64,000 nt of DNA from VAZQ01 sp035293945 (lineage in GTDB: Bacteria; Pseudomonadota; Alphaproteobacteria; Rhizobiales; Xanthobacteraceae). A program made the translations under genes and the position numbers. The stretch lies in NCBI GenBank assembly GCA_035293945.1, contig DATGLV010000015.1, forward strand, positions 62,001-126,000. Direction: 5' to 3'. The notes under the pieces were generated by a model. It saw only the letters and a list, made by a program, of their open reading frames with translations, was not told the DNA's origin and ran no database searches. This document shows positions 18,089 to 26,453 of this stretch, one piece after another (the first letter of the stretch is position 1; each line of letters opens with the position of its first letter).

Positions 18089-18240
18089 GAGTGGGCGATG
18101 GAGAGACGCCTACCCGGAAAATCACCGGCGGGAAAAGGCGACAGATTGCTTTCACTCGGCCGAAACGGCGCGCTAGTATGGCTCCCCAGGGAGGCCGCCA
18201 GCGATCGAAAGCGAGGCAGACTTAATCCTGAAATACGACC

Positions 18241-18990
18241 GTGACCCAGCATTCGCGTAACACCCCGCAATTCTACCTTACGGCCCCGTCCCCCTGCCCT
18301 TATTTGCCGGGGCACGAGGAGCGCAAGGTGTTCACGCACCTGGTCGGGGATCGGGCAGCCGAGCTCAACGACCTCCTGACCCACGGCGGCTTTCGCCGCA
18401 GCCAATCGATAGCCTACCGTCCGGCATGCGAAGCGTGCCGAGCCTGCGTATCGGTGCGGGTCGTGGTGGAAGACTTTCGGCCGAGCCGCAGCATGCGGCG
18501 GGTGTTGGATCGTAACCACGATATGGTCGGCGAGATGCGGGTCGGCGTCCCGACCTCCGAGCAATATTCGGTGTTCCGCTCCTATCTCGATCAACGCCAC
18601 CGCGACGGCGGCATGGCGGACATGACCGTGCTCGATTACGCCATGATGGTGGAGGACAGTCACGTCGAGACCCGGATCATCGAATATCGGCAGCGCGGGC
18701 CGGATACCTCGATCAACGGCCGCGGCGCCGGGCCGCTGCTCGCCGTGGCCTTGACCGACGTGCTCAATGACGGACTGTCGATGGTCTATTCGTTTTTCGA
18801 GGCTGAGCCGCGCTGGCGTTCGCTCGGCACTTTCATGATCCTCGATCATATCGCGCGCGCCCATAGCATGGGGCTGCCCTACGTCTATCTGGGCTATTGG
18901 GTGCAGGGCTCGCGCAAGATGGACTACAAGGGCCGCTTCCTGCCGCAGGAGCGGCTGTCGCCGGAAGGCTGGCGGCGAGTCGAGGCTTAA
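18241..18990 (+). CDS. bpt: Aspartate/glutamate leucyltransferase or arginyltransferase (Bpt/Ate family)
   Basis: A 249-residue aminoacyl-tRNA:protein transferase starting with GTG. Family marks are PCPYLPGHEERKVFTHL, the cysteine-rich SIAYRPACEACRACVSVRV, and the C-terminal block PYVYLGYWVQGSRKMDYKGRF. Enzymes of this group add leucine (Bpt) or arginine to N-terminal Asp/Glu, marking proteins for ClpS/ClpAP degradation in the cytosol. Length matches the family. It lies upstream of, and convergent with, parC. The amino acid transferred cannot be told from sequence by eye. Confidence 0.9.
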   Translation: MTQHSRNTPQFYLTAPSPCPYLPGHEERKVFTHLVGDRAAELNDLLTHGGFRRSQSIAYRPACEACRACVSVRVVVEDFRPSRSMRRVLDRNHDMVGEMRVGVPTSEQYSVFRSYLDQRHRDGGMADMTVLDYAMMVEDSHVETRIIEYRQRGPDTSINGRGAGPLLAVALTDVLNDGLSMVYSFFEAEPRWRSLGTFMILDHIARAHSMGLPYVYLGYWVQGSRKMDYKGRFLPQERLSPEGWRRVEA

Positions 18991-19092
18991 TGCAGCGTGC
19001 GCAGCCGCGCCATAGCCCGTCGAAGACGGGCGTAAACGCCCTTATGTGCGATTTTGCGCAGGCGACAGGCAGTGAACGCGCGGTGGCGCACC

Positions 19093-21390
19093 CTACCCGC
19101 CGTCGGAGCTTTTCCCGTTCCCTGCGGAAGAACCCGAAGCGGCGCCGAATTTGTTGGTGCGCGGGAAACCCTTTGGGGCTAGGCGTCCGGCATCGGCCCG
19201 GTTGCCGCGCCAGTCGGCAAGCTCCTTGATGGCCAGCGTGAAGGAGCGGCCGGCGCCGTCCACATAGCTTAGCCCGTCCTCGGCTTTGAAGGTCTTGAGG
19301 TCGGAAAGCCCGCCATCCTTGAAGCGCTGCAGGCGCACGCCCGCGCCGCGCGCCATCTCCGGCACCTGCTCAAGCGGAAACACCACCATCTTGCGGTTCT
19401 CGCCGATCGAGGCCACGAGCTCGCCCTCGACAGGTGACAACGCGCAGGCGCGGTCCGGCGCCTTGACGTTGAGCACCTGCTTGCCCTTGCGGGTCGTGCC
19501 GAGGCATTCATCCTCCGCGACCACAAAACCGCGCCCCTGCTCGCTTGCGAGGAGAAACTTGCGGCCGCCCTTGTACGGGAACACCGCGACCAGATCGCCC
19601 TCCTGCTCGAGATCGATGAACAGGCGGACCGGCTCGCCGTGGCCGCGACCGCCCGGCAATTTGGCGGCTTCGAGGGTGTAGAATCGGCCATTTGTCGCGA
19701 ACACAAGGCACTTGGACGTGGTCTCGGCCGCAAATGCGAACTTGAGGCTATCATCGGCTTTGAAGGCGATCCCCGAGAGATCGGTCACGGTGCCGCGCAG
19801 CGCGCGGATCCATCCCTTCTCGGACACCACTACGGTGATCGGCTCGCGCTCGACCAGCGCCTCTTCGATCGCTGCGAGATCGTGCTCGGGCGCTTCCGAG
19901 AAAGTGGTGCGTCGCTTGCCGAGCAGTGTCTTGGGGCCGAATTTCTCCCGGATCGCCCTCACCTCGCCGGCGATCTTTTTCCACTGCTCCTTCTCCGAGC
20001 CGAGCAGCTCCTTCAGCTCCTTGCGCTCCTTGCGCAAATCCTTGTCCTCGCGGCGGATCTCCATCTCTTCCAGCCTGCGCAGGTTGCGCAGGCGCATGTT
20101 GAGAATGGCCTCGGCCTGGACGTCGGTGAGCTTGAAGGTCGAAATCAAGACCGGCTTGGGCTCATCCTCGGTGCGGATGATTTTGATGACCTTGTCGAGA
20201 TTGAGATAGGCAACCAGATAACCGCCCAGCACTTCGATGCGGTGGTCGATCTGCGACAGGCGGTAGTTGGTACGGCGGATGAGCACCTCGCGCCGGTGCG
20301 CAAGCCATTCGGAGAGCGCCTCCGCCAGACCCACGACCTTGGGGATGCGCCCCTTCACCAGCACATTCATGTTGAGCGGAATGCGGCTTTCGAGCTCGGT
20401 GAGCTTGAACAGCGATTCCATCAACAGCTCGGCATCGACCGTGCGCGAGCGCGGCTCGATCACCAGGCGGATATCGGCGGCCGACTCGTCGCGCACATCG
20501 GCGACAAGCGGGATCTTGCGCTCGTTGAGCAGCTCGGCCATGCGCTCGACCAGCCGGGATTTCTGCACGAGCCAGGGAATTTCGGTGACGACGATGACGT
20601 AGGTGCCGCGTCCGGTCTCCTCCTTGTGCCAGCGCGCACGTACGCGGAACGAGCCGCGCCCGGTCGTATAGGCCTCCGCGATCGCCTCGCGCGGGTCGAC
20701 GATGATGCCGCCGGTCGGGAAATCCGGACCGGAGACGTACTTCATCAGCGTGCGGCTGCGGGCGTTCGGCGTATCGATCAGATGCAGCGCGGCATCGCAA
20801 AGCTCGGCGACGTTGTGCGGCGGGATCGAGGTCGCCATGCCGACCGCGATGCCCTGCGCGCCATTGGCGAGCAGGTTCGGGAAGGCGCCCGGCAGCACGA
20901 TCGGCTCCTGGCTGGTGCCGTCATAGGTTGCCCGGAAGTCGATGGCATCCTCATCGATGCCTTCCAGCAACAGATGCGCGACCTCGGTCATGCGCGCTTC
21001 GGTGTAGCGGTAGGCCGCGGCACTATCGCCATCGATATTGCCGAAATTGCCTTGTCCATCGACCAGCGGGTAGCGCGAGGAAAAATCCTGCGCGAGCCGC
21101 ACCAGCGCGTCATAGATCGCCTGGTCGCCGTGCGGATGGAAGCTGCCCATCACATCGCCGACGATCTTGGCGGACTTCTTGAATGCGGCGTCGGGATCGA
21201 GCCGCAACAGCCGCATACCGTAGAGGATGCGCCGATGAACGGGTTTCAGACCATCGCGCGCATCGGGGAGCGCGCGATGCATGATGGTGGACAGCGCATA
21301 GTTGAGATAGCGCTCCTCGAGCGCCTCACGCAGCGGAATTTCCTCAACCTCGCCGCCACCGCTCGGCGGGGGAATCAATTGCTTGCCCAT
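19093..21390 (-). CDS. parC: DNA topoisomerase IV subunit A
   Basis: A 765-residue type IIA topoisomerase subunit. The breakage-reunion domain contains ALPDARDGLKPVHRRILYG, FHPHGDQAIYDAL and the catalytic tyrosine Tyr129 in AAAYRYTEARMT. The C-terminal beta-pinwheel is short and degenerate, without the GyrA box, which favours ParC over GyrA. It decatenates daughter chromosomes with ParE. The quinolone-pocket position equivalent to E. coli ParC Ser80 is Gln90 here, which I believe is usual in alphaproteobacteria. Its 5' side is followed by REP elements and an accessory island that separates it from recO. Confidence 0.93.
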   Translation of the reverse strand: MGKQLIPPPSGGGEVEEIPLREALEERYLNYALSTIMHRALPDARDGLKPVHRRILYGMRLLRLDPDAAFKKSAKIVGDVMGSFHPHGDQAIYDALVRLAQDFSSRYPLVDGQGNFGNIDGDSAAAYRYTEARMTEVAHLLLEGIDEDAIDFRATYDGTSQEPIVLPGAFPNLLANGAQGIAVGMATSIPPHNVAELCDAALHLIDTPNARSRTLMKYVSGPDFPTGGIIVDPREAIAEAYTTGRGSFRVRARWHKEETGRGTYVIVVTEIPWLVQKSRLVERMAELLNERKIPLVADVRDESAADIRLVIEPRSRTVDAELLMESLFKLTELESRIPLNMNVLVKGRIPKVVGLAEALSEWLAHRREVLIRRTNYRLSQIDHRIEVLGGYLVAYLNLDKVIKIIRTEDEPKPVLISTFKLTDVQAEAILNMRLRNLRRLEEMEIRREDKDLRKERKELKELLGSEKEQWKKIAGEVRAIREKFGPKTLLGKRRTTFSEAPEHDLAAIEEALVEREPITVVVSEKGWIRALRGTVTDLSGIAFKADDSLKFAFAAETTSKCLVFATNGRFYTLEAAKLPGGRGHGEPVRLFIDLEQEGDLVAVFPYKGGRKFLLASEQGRGFVVAEDECLGTTRKGKQVLNVKAPDRACALSPVEGELVASIGENRKMVVFPLEQVPEMARGAGVRLQRFKDGGLSDLKTFKAEDGLSYVDGAGRSFTLAIKELADWRGNRADAGRLAPKGFPRTNKFGAASGSSAGNGKSSDGG

Positions 21391-21442
21391 GGGACTTATC
21401 TAGCGCATGGCGCGGAAAAAGCACGCCTTGGGCGTTTCCTCC

Positions 21443-21570
21443 CCCTCTCCCCGCTTGCGGGGAGAGGGTCGGGGTGAGGGGCAGGTTCCACCTACTTTGG
21501 CGCCAAATGTGTTTGGCAAGGCCCCTCACCCGGATCGCTTCCCTATCCGACCTCTCCCCGCAAGCGAAGC
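21443..21570. repeat. REP-type palindromic pair
   Basis: A perfect 12-base hairpin CCCTCTCCCCGC (21443-21454) / GCGGGGAGAGGG (21457-21468) is followed by GTCGGGGTGAGGGG. About 50 bases later an inverted counterpart reads CCCCTCACCC and then CCTCTCCCCGCAAGCG. This is the usual look of paired REP elements in GC-rich Rhizobiales. It lies upstream of parC at the left border of the accessory island. Confidence 0.7.
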
Positions 21571-21613
21571 GAAGTGGAGCACGCCGCAGGCTACATGCTA
21601 TCGCCCTCTCATC

Positions 21614-22567
21614 TCACGGGAGCGTCTTCGCGACTCGAAACCCTATGTAATTAAAGCGTCTGTCAGCCTCGATAAAGATACGGTCGGCCGGGCGCAGAAC
21701 CCATGGGCGGCTGAAGAAGCCGCCGCCCCGCGCGACTCGGGTCCCACACGAGCTTCCCGTTATCCAAGCGCTACCATCAGCCGGCGCGTCTTGATAATTC
21801 GGGTGCAAGCAGTCTTCTACCCATTCCCAAGCGTTACCAAGCATGTTGGAGAGCCCGAATGGATTCCTCGGGAATCCGTCAACCGGAGCCGTTTGTTTGC
21901 CGTCCCATCGGCTGCCACAACTTTCGCAGACTGAATTGCCGGAGCCGATCGAATCGCCCCACCAGTACACAGTCTGTGTTCCGGCGCGCGCACCATACTC
22001 CCACTCGGCTTCACTTGGGAGACGATAGGTACCGGCTGTTGTCGACGAGTTTTGGCCGTGGAGATCCTCATTCAACCAGGCCACATACGCTTTTGCATCA
22101 TCCCAACTCACGCAGACCACCGGATCGCGATCCGTTTGCAAAAATCCCGGACGCTCCCACCCTGCATCAACGCGACGCGAATTCCTGTAGTTTTCATAGA
22201 CTGTACAGCCGCCGCTCATCACGTAGCCAGCCTTCCGAATAAACGCGGCAAACTCTCCCCGTGTCACAGGATACTTCCCCATCCCGAACGCGCGAGGGAT
22301 GGTCACGGCATGTTGCGGGTGTTCAGTCAAAAGAGAGCGCCGATCGGCTGCGGTCTCGTAAAAAGGAAACGCGTCGAGGACCCTCTTTGTCTCTGCGTCC
22401 GACGACCCCATAAGGAAGCTGCCGGCCGGGACCACCACCATCTCCGGACACTCCGAGCAGTCGCGGAATATCTGTCCGGGCTGCATGCCTGTTTCCTGGG
22501 AATCCGCAACAGTTCCGGGATCGAGAAGTGCAACGAGAGCCACGAGAAAGACGATCAAACTCTTCAT
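21614..22567 (-). CDS. Secreted SUMF1/formylglycine-generating-enzyme-fold protein
   Basis: The ATG at 22567, preceded by AGAGG, gives 317 residues with a signal peptide MKSLIVFLVALVALLDPG. The mature part has the FGE-sulfatase fold: FRDCSECPEMVVVPAGSFLM, MGKYPVTRGEFAAFI, RDPVVCVSWDDAKAYVAWL, RLPSEAEWEYGARAG, GLSNMLGNAWEWVEDC and the end NYIGFRVAKTLP. The RGG segment continues GGFFSRPWVLRPADR and lacks the cysteines that true sulfatase-activating enzymes use, so formylglycine formation is unlikely; a binding or unrelated catalytic role is more likely. Codon use looks less GC-rich than in flanking genes. It lies in the parC-recO island. Confidence 0.85.
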   Translation of the reverse strand: MKSLIVFLVALVALLDPGTVADSQETGMQPGQIFRDCSECPEMVVVPAGSFLMGSSDAETKRVLDAFPFYETAADRRSLLTEHPQHAVTIPRAFGMGKYPVTRGEFAAFIRKAGYVMSGGCTVYENYRNSRRVDAGWERPGFLQTDRDPVVCVSWDDAKAYVAWLNEDLHGQNSSTTAGTYRLPSEAEWEYGARAGTQTVYWWGDSIGSGNSVCESCGSRWDGKQTAPVDGFPRNPFGLSNMLGNAWEWVEDCLHPNYQDAPADGSAWITGSSCGTRVARGGGFFSRPWVLRPADRIFIEADRRFNYIGFRVAKTLP

Positions 22568-22589
22568 GAATTGTCGCCTCTGGTCGGCG

Positions 22590-22781
22590 CTAACGCGCTT
22601 CCGGTGGTTCGATGGGCCATCGCCTACGCTCATAGTCCTCGATGGCGATTGCGAGACGATCAAGACGATCAGCTTCCGCCCTACTCGGCTTTGGCTGACT
22701 CTCGAAGTAGTGCCCGATTTGCTCGATCGCGGCATCGTAGTCAGCCTCAGAGCGAAGAGGACGGATCATCGCTTTCGGCAT
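22590..22781 (-). pseudogene. Truncated HigA-type antitoxin N-terminal domain
   Basis: A 63-codon frame: after MPKA comes MIRPLRSEADYDAAIEQI, then RLDRLAIAIEDYERRRWPIE, ending PPEAR. This matches the N-terminal linker domain of HigA-family antitoxins (HigA proteins are normally about 110-130 residues with a C-terminal helix-turn-helix). Here the frame stops directly where the HTH region should begin, and the FGE-like gene starts 22 bases later. No HigB toxin is recognisable upstream. It is most simply a remnant left by an insertion or deletion, though a stand-alone N-domain protein is possible. Confidence 0.6.
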
Positions 22782-22830
22782 GATACGCTATCTGGATCGC
22801 CGCCGCCGGTGCGGCCGCGAGTGCGTTTAA

Positions 22831-22900
22831 CGGTCACGGCGACGAAGCCGCGCGAGTTCAAGCCCCACCGGGCACTCCGGCAAGCGCCGCGCCGTGACCG
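22831..22900. repeat. Perfect 11-base inverted repeat
   Basis: CGGTCACGGCG (22831-22841) is matched by CGCCGTGACCG (22890-22900), with 48 bases between. It lies in the non-coding stretch between the HigA remnant and the plus-strand small gene at 22979. It could be an operator, the end of a lost mobile element, or a stem in RNA. There is no further support. Confidence 0.45.
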
Positions 22901-22978
22901 CAACGGGCGCCGCGTGTAGTGTCGTTTAATCACACACTCTCCTTGCGGACGAGTGGGCTTTTTGTGGTAGAACAAATC

Positions 22979-23230
22979 ATGATCGACAGACGTGACCTGG
23001 AGCAGCTCAAGGAGCTTGGCGCGGGACGACCGGCGCCAGAGGCGGTCGTGCGTCTTTATCAGCAGGCTTTCCGCGACTTCGGCACGGAGGCGCTATGGAG
23101 CCGGCGCGCGAGTGCTATGCCGACGATCGCGCAGGCGCTGGTGGTCGCCGACAGCTTGCGCCGCGAGGGTGATCTACGCTCGCGCACTTTGGCGCTGGAA
23201 ATCGAGCAGGCCTGTCGTGCCGCTCTCTAG
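22979..23230 (+). CDS. Small helical protein paired with nucleotidyltransferase
   Basis: An 83-residue protein starting at the ATG MIDRRDLEQLKELG; upstream frame to 22919 is not needed. Sequence features are APEAVVRLYQQAFRDFG and TIAQALVVADSLRREGDLRSR, all predicted helix, with no signal or membrane segment. Its stop TAG (23228-23230) overlaps the GTG start of the next gene by 14 bases, indicating translational coupling. Its position directly before an AbiEii-like nucleotidyltransferase suggests a toxin-antitoxin-like or regulatory partner, but it is not a recognisable AbiEi winged-helix antitoxin. Family unknown. Confidence 0.7.
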   Translation: MIDRRDLEQLKELGAGRPAPEAVVRLYQQAFRDFGTEALWSRRASAMPTIAQALVVADSLRREGDLRSRTLALEIEQACRAAL

Positions 23231-23928
23231 CATTCAGAGCGAAATCCTTCGCTTGCTCTCGACGCATCGAAATCCCGAAAGCTATGTTGCCGGTAGCGTG
23301 CCGCTCAATCGGGAAGGGCGGCGCTATTCCGATGACATCGATATTTTTCACGATCGTGAGGAGAGCGTCGCCGCGGCGGCCGAGGCTGATGCAGCGTTGC
23401 TCGCCAAGGAAGGCTTTGTCGTGCGGTGGTTGCGCCGCGAGCCCGGTATTTACGGCGCCATCGTCGCGCGCGGCGGCGAGCAGATGAAGCTCGAATGGGT
23501 GCGCGACAGCGACTTTCGTTTCTTTCCGACCGTTCCTGACGACATGTTCGGCTCAGTCCTGCACGTGGTCGACATCGCGACTAATAAGGCGCTGGCCGCG
23601 GCCGGCCGGCGGGAGCCGCGCGACGTGCTCGATCTTCTTACCGTCCACGACCAGCACCTTCCGCTCGGCGCGGTGATCTGGGCGGCGGTTGCCAAGGACC
23701 CCGGTTATTCGCCCGAGAGCCTGATCGGGGAAATTCGCCGTAACGCCCGTTATTTGCAGGATGACTATTCGGACTTGGCGCTCACCGAGCCTGTTGATGC
23801 CCGGGCTGTTGCGCAACGCATACGCGCGGCGTTGGACGAGGCGGAGCGGCCGCCGCCGCGGCCATTGGCCGTCATCATCGGAAATTTCCAGCGCTATGCT
23901 GGAGCGCGGTCGCAATTCCGAGCAATGA
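23217..23928 (+). pseudogene. AbiEii/AbiGii-like nucleotidyltransferase, frameshifted near the 3' end
   Basis: Starts with GTG (VPLSSIQSEILRLLSTHRNP). The nucleotidyltransferase core is AGSVPLNREG followed by RRYSDDIDIFHD (the DxD metal pair) and later QMKLEWVRDSDFRFFP, VVDIATNKALAAAGRREPRD and LLTVHDQHLPLG, matching the DUF1814/AbiEii group of MNT-like toxins. After LDEAE the frame stays open to 24713 over recO, which is not credible. Removing one C near 23862 restores HWPSSSEISSAMLERGRNSEQ in pieces and a TGA at 23926-23928. So the C terminus is either frameshifted, or the assembly has one extra base. The core is intact. Confidence 0.7.
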
Positions 23929-23954
23929 GGTGGCGCAACGGAGAGAGAGGCCTT

Positions 23955-24701
23955 TCACGCCACCGGGGCGGCGGCGAGCGCATTCACGGCTGCGGTCACG
24001 AAGCTTGCGCGCGCATCGGGCATTGCCAGCCCGCGCGGCTCGAAGGCGTGGCGGGCAAGAAAGAACCCTGTGACCGCAAAGGCATCGGTAAGGTCCGCCG
24101 CGGTCGATGCGCTCGCTTCCTGATTTCCGTGCAGGAAAGCGGGCAAGCGCAGGAGCTTGTCGGCCCAGGGGCGCCCGGCCTCGCGCGAGACCGCGCGTCC
24201 GCTCTTGGGCGAAACGTAGATCAGGTCCTGGGTCGCGCCGGTTGCGGCGCAGCTGTCGAGGTCGAGGCCGAAGCCGAGCTCGGAGAGCATGCTGAGCTCG
24301 AAGCGCGCCATGCGCGGGCCGGCAAGCCGCACATCGCTGAACGCATCGATGAGGTGATCGAGCATCGCGTGGATCTGCGGATGCGGGTCGCGTTCCGGCA
24401 GGAGGCGGCACAGGGCGGCGGCGTGGGTGAGACCATAGAGCGCAGGCGCGGCATCGAGGAGCCGCGCAGAAGCGAGATCAAGCCCCTCCACCGCAAAGTT
24501 GCCGAGATGCTCGTCGAGCCGGGCCCGCCAGGTCAGGCCGACCCGATTGCCCGCCTGCAGCACCGGGCGCAGCCGCGTGCTCGCCGCCCCGCGCACGAGG
24601 CCAAGGTGGCGGCCATGCTCGCGGGTCATCGCCTCGAGAATGGCGCTTCCCTCCCCGTGGCGCTTGACGCCCAGCACGATGGCTTCATCGATCCACTGCA
24701 T
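23955..24701 (-). CDS. recO: DNA repair protein RecO
   Basis: A 248-residue protein starting MQWIDEAIVLGVKRHGEGSA, the N-terminal OB fold, followed by a helical region and the C-terminal QDLIYVSPKSGRAVSREAG segment. The four zinc cysteines of some RecO proteins are not present; one cysteine remains in DLDSCAATG. RecO helps RecR load RecA on SSB-coated single-stranded DNA in gap repair. It is the last gene of the rnc-era-recO set, 8 bases after era. Length and order are those of other alphaproteobacteria. Confidence 0.9.
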   Translation of the reverse strand: MQWIDEAIVLGVKRHGEGSAILEAMTREHGRHLGLVRGAASTRLRPVLQAGNRVGLTWRARLDEHLGNFAVEGLDLASARLLDAAPALYGLTHAAALCRLLPERDPHPQIHAMLDHLIDAFSDVRLAGPRMARFELSMLSELGFGLDLDSCAATGATQDLIYVSPKSGRAVSREAGRPWADKLLRLPAFLHGNQEASASTAADLTDAFAVTGFFLARHAFEPRGLAMPDARASFVTAAVNALAAAPVA

Positions 24702-24709
24702 GAGCGAAG

Positions 24710-25630
24710 TTAGTCCTTCGGGAATTCGAGCCCGATCTCACGATAGCGCTCCGGGTCGTCGCCCCAGCCTTCGCGGACCTTGACGAACAGGAACAGGTGC
24801 ACGCTTTGCTCGACTATCTCGGCCATCTCGCGCCTTGCCTCGGCGCCGATCGCCTTGATGGTTTGGCCTGCCTTGCCGAGGACGATCTTACGCTGGCTCT
24901 CGCGCTCGACATAGATCGTCTGCTCGATACGCACGGAGCCGTCCTTGAGCTCCTTCCAGTCGGTGGTCTCGACCGAGGATTGATAGGGCAGCTCCTGATG
25001 GAGTCGCAAATAGAGCTTCTCACGGGTGATCTCCGCGGCGAGCTGCCGCAGCGGCGCATCGGTGATCTGATCTTCCGGATAGTGCCACGGCCCCGCCGGC
25101 ACATTGACGGCGAACCAGGCCTTCAAGTCGGCGATGCCGTCGCCGGTCAGCGCCGAAATCAGGAAGGTTCCGGCGAAGGCGGCGCGCTCGCTTGCATCCT
25201 TGACCAGAGCGAGCAGCGAAGGCTTCTCGACCAGATCGATCTTGTTGACGATGAGAACCTTGCGCTGCGGCAGGGCGGAAAGCCGCTCGAGAATGGAGAC
25301 AGTATCAGCGTCGAGCCCACGGGCATCGATCAAGAAACCGACAACGTCGGCGTCGGCGGCGCCGCTCCACGCGCCCGCCACCATGGCGCGGTCGAGCCTG
25401 CGCCGCGGCGCGAATATTCCGGGGGTGTCGATGAAAATGAGCTGGGCGTCTCCCGCCAGGGCGATCCCACGCAGCAGCGTGCGCGTGGTCTGCACCTTGT
25501 GCGAGACGATCGCCACCTTGGCGCCGACCAGTGCATTGATGAGGGTGGACTTGCCGACATTGGGCGCGCCGATGAGCGCGATGAAGCCGCAGCGCTGATC
25601 AGCCCCCGCGCCGCTGTGCGGGTCAACCAT
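24710..25630 (-). CDS. era: GTPase Era
   Basis: A 306-residue GTPase with all G motifs: GAPNVGKSTLINAL (G1), DTPGIF (G3), NKIDLV (G4) and a terminal KH domain containing RKIVLGKAGQTIKAIG. Era binds the 3' end of 16S rRNA and assists 30S subunit assembly at the inner face of the membrane. Its start overlaps the end of rnc by 8 bases, so the two are translated in a coupled way. The N terminus (MVDPHSGAGADQRCG) precedes the G domain as usual. Confidence 0.95.
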   Translation of the reverse strand: MVDPHSGAGADQRCGFIALIGAPNVGKSTLINALVGAKVAIVSHKVQTTRTLLRGIALAGDAQLIFIDTPGIFAPRRRLDRAMVAGAWSGAADADVVGFLIDARGLDADTVSILERLSALPQRKVLIVNKIDLVEKPSLLALVKDASERAAFAGTFLISALTGDGIADLKAWFAVNVPAGPWHYPEDQITDAPLRQLAAEITREKLYLRLHQELPYQSSVETTDWKELKDGSVRIEQTIYVERESQRKIVLGKAGQTIKAIGAEARREMAEIVEQSVHLFLFVKVREGWGDDPERYREIGLEFPKD

Positions 25631-26453
25631 CGAGGCGTTCCGCGCTGACGCCTTCGCGCGCCAGCATCACCGAGGCGGCCGCCTGTTCGGCCGAGCGCTT
25701 GGAGCGGCCGATCCCTTCCGCCGGCGCGTGGCCGGGCAGCTCCACAGTGACACGGAATTCCGGATCGTGATCGGGGCCGGTCCGCTCGACCTCGCGATAG
25801 GCAGGCGTCGGCAGTCCTTTGGCCTGCGCCCATTCCTGCAGCATCGTCTTGGCATCGCGCAACGGCCGCTTGGGGGCGCGCATCCGCTGCTCCCATAATC
25901 GCGTGATCAGGGCAGCGGCCGCCGCATAGCCCCCGTCGACGAAGACGGCGCCGATCAGCGCCTCGCACACATCGGCCAGGATGGCGACGCGGCTGCGTCC
26001 GCCGGCATTGCTCTCGGAGGTCCCGAGGCGGATGGCGGCACCGAGCTCGATTCCGCTCGCCACATCCGCGCAGGCCTCCTTGCGCACCAGGTCGGCGAGA
26101 CGCCGCGACAGCTCGCCCTCATCAGCACGCGGAAAGGCGCGAAACAGCATGTCGGAGACGACGAGGCCGAGCACATGGTCGCCAAGAAACTCGAGCCGCT
26201 GATAGCTGCCGGCCCGGTTGCGCACGCCGGTCAGGGCGGAAATGTGGGTCAGCGCCTGCTCGAGCAGCGCCGGGTCGGCGAAGCGGTAGCCGATGCGGGC
26301 TTCGAGGCTGGAGGCGCGCCGACGCGATCGCTTGGCGCGCTCCGCCGGGTTGGCTTGCGTCAAGGCAGCGGCTGGAACGCTCGCGGCTTCACCCGCGGCG
26401 GGAAGTTCGGGTCCTTGGGTGGATGTACGCTTGGCGCTCGGCCGCGGGCTCAT
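25623..26453 (-). CDS. rnc: Ribonuclease III
   Basis: The ATG at 26453 (MSPRPSAKRTST) gives 276 residues and overlaps the lepB stop as ATGA, which decides the start over the ATG at 26513. After a basic low-complexity leader of about 45 residues, the endonuclease domain shows SYQRLEFLGDHVLGLVVSDML with catalytic Glu and Asp and the later VCEALIGAVFVDGG. A double-stranded-RNA-binding domain follows, ending SKRSAEQAAASVML. It processes rRNA precursors and structured mRNAs. The leader is longer than in most homologues. Confidence 0.94.
   Translation of the reverse strand: MSPRPSAKRTSTQGPELPAAGEAASVPAAALTQANPAERAKRSRRRASSLEARIGYRFADPALLEQALTHISALTGVRNRAGSYQRLEFLGDHVLGLVVSDMLFRAFPRADEGELSRRLADLVRKEACADVASGIELGAAIRLGTSESNAGGRSRVAILADVCEALIGAVFVDGGYAAAAALITRLWEQRMRAPKRPLRDAKTMLQEWAQAKGLPTPAYREVERTGPDHDPEFRVTVELPGHAPAEGIGRSKRSAEQAAASVMLAREGVSAERLDG

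Noticed and set aside
19639..21477. 612-codon plus-strand frame
   Set aside because: Antisense to parC, with composition typical of a GC-rich shadow frame and no family motif.
22841..22900. tRNA remnant suggested by GAGTTCAAGCCCC
   Set aside because: The bases flanking the TTCAAGC loop do not pair, and no acceptor or anticodon arm can be drawn.
22992..24713. 573-codon plus-strand frame
   Set aside because: Only the middle part (from GTG 23217) matches a nucleotidyltransferase; the last 260 codons are antisense to recO, and the first 75 are a shadow of the small gene at 22979.
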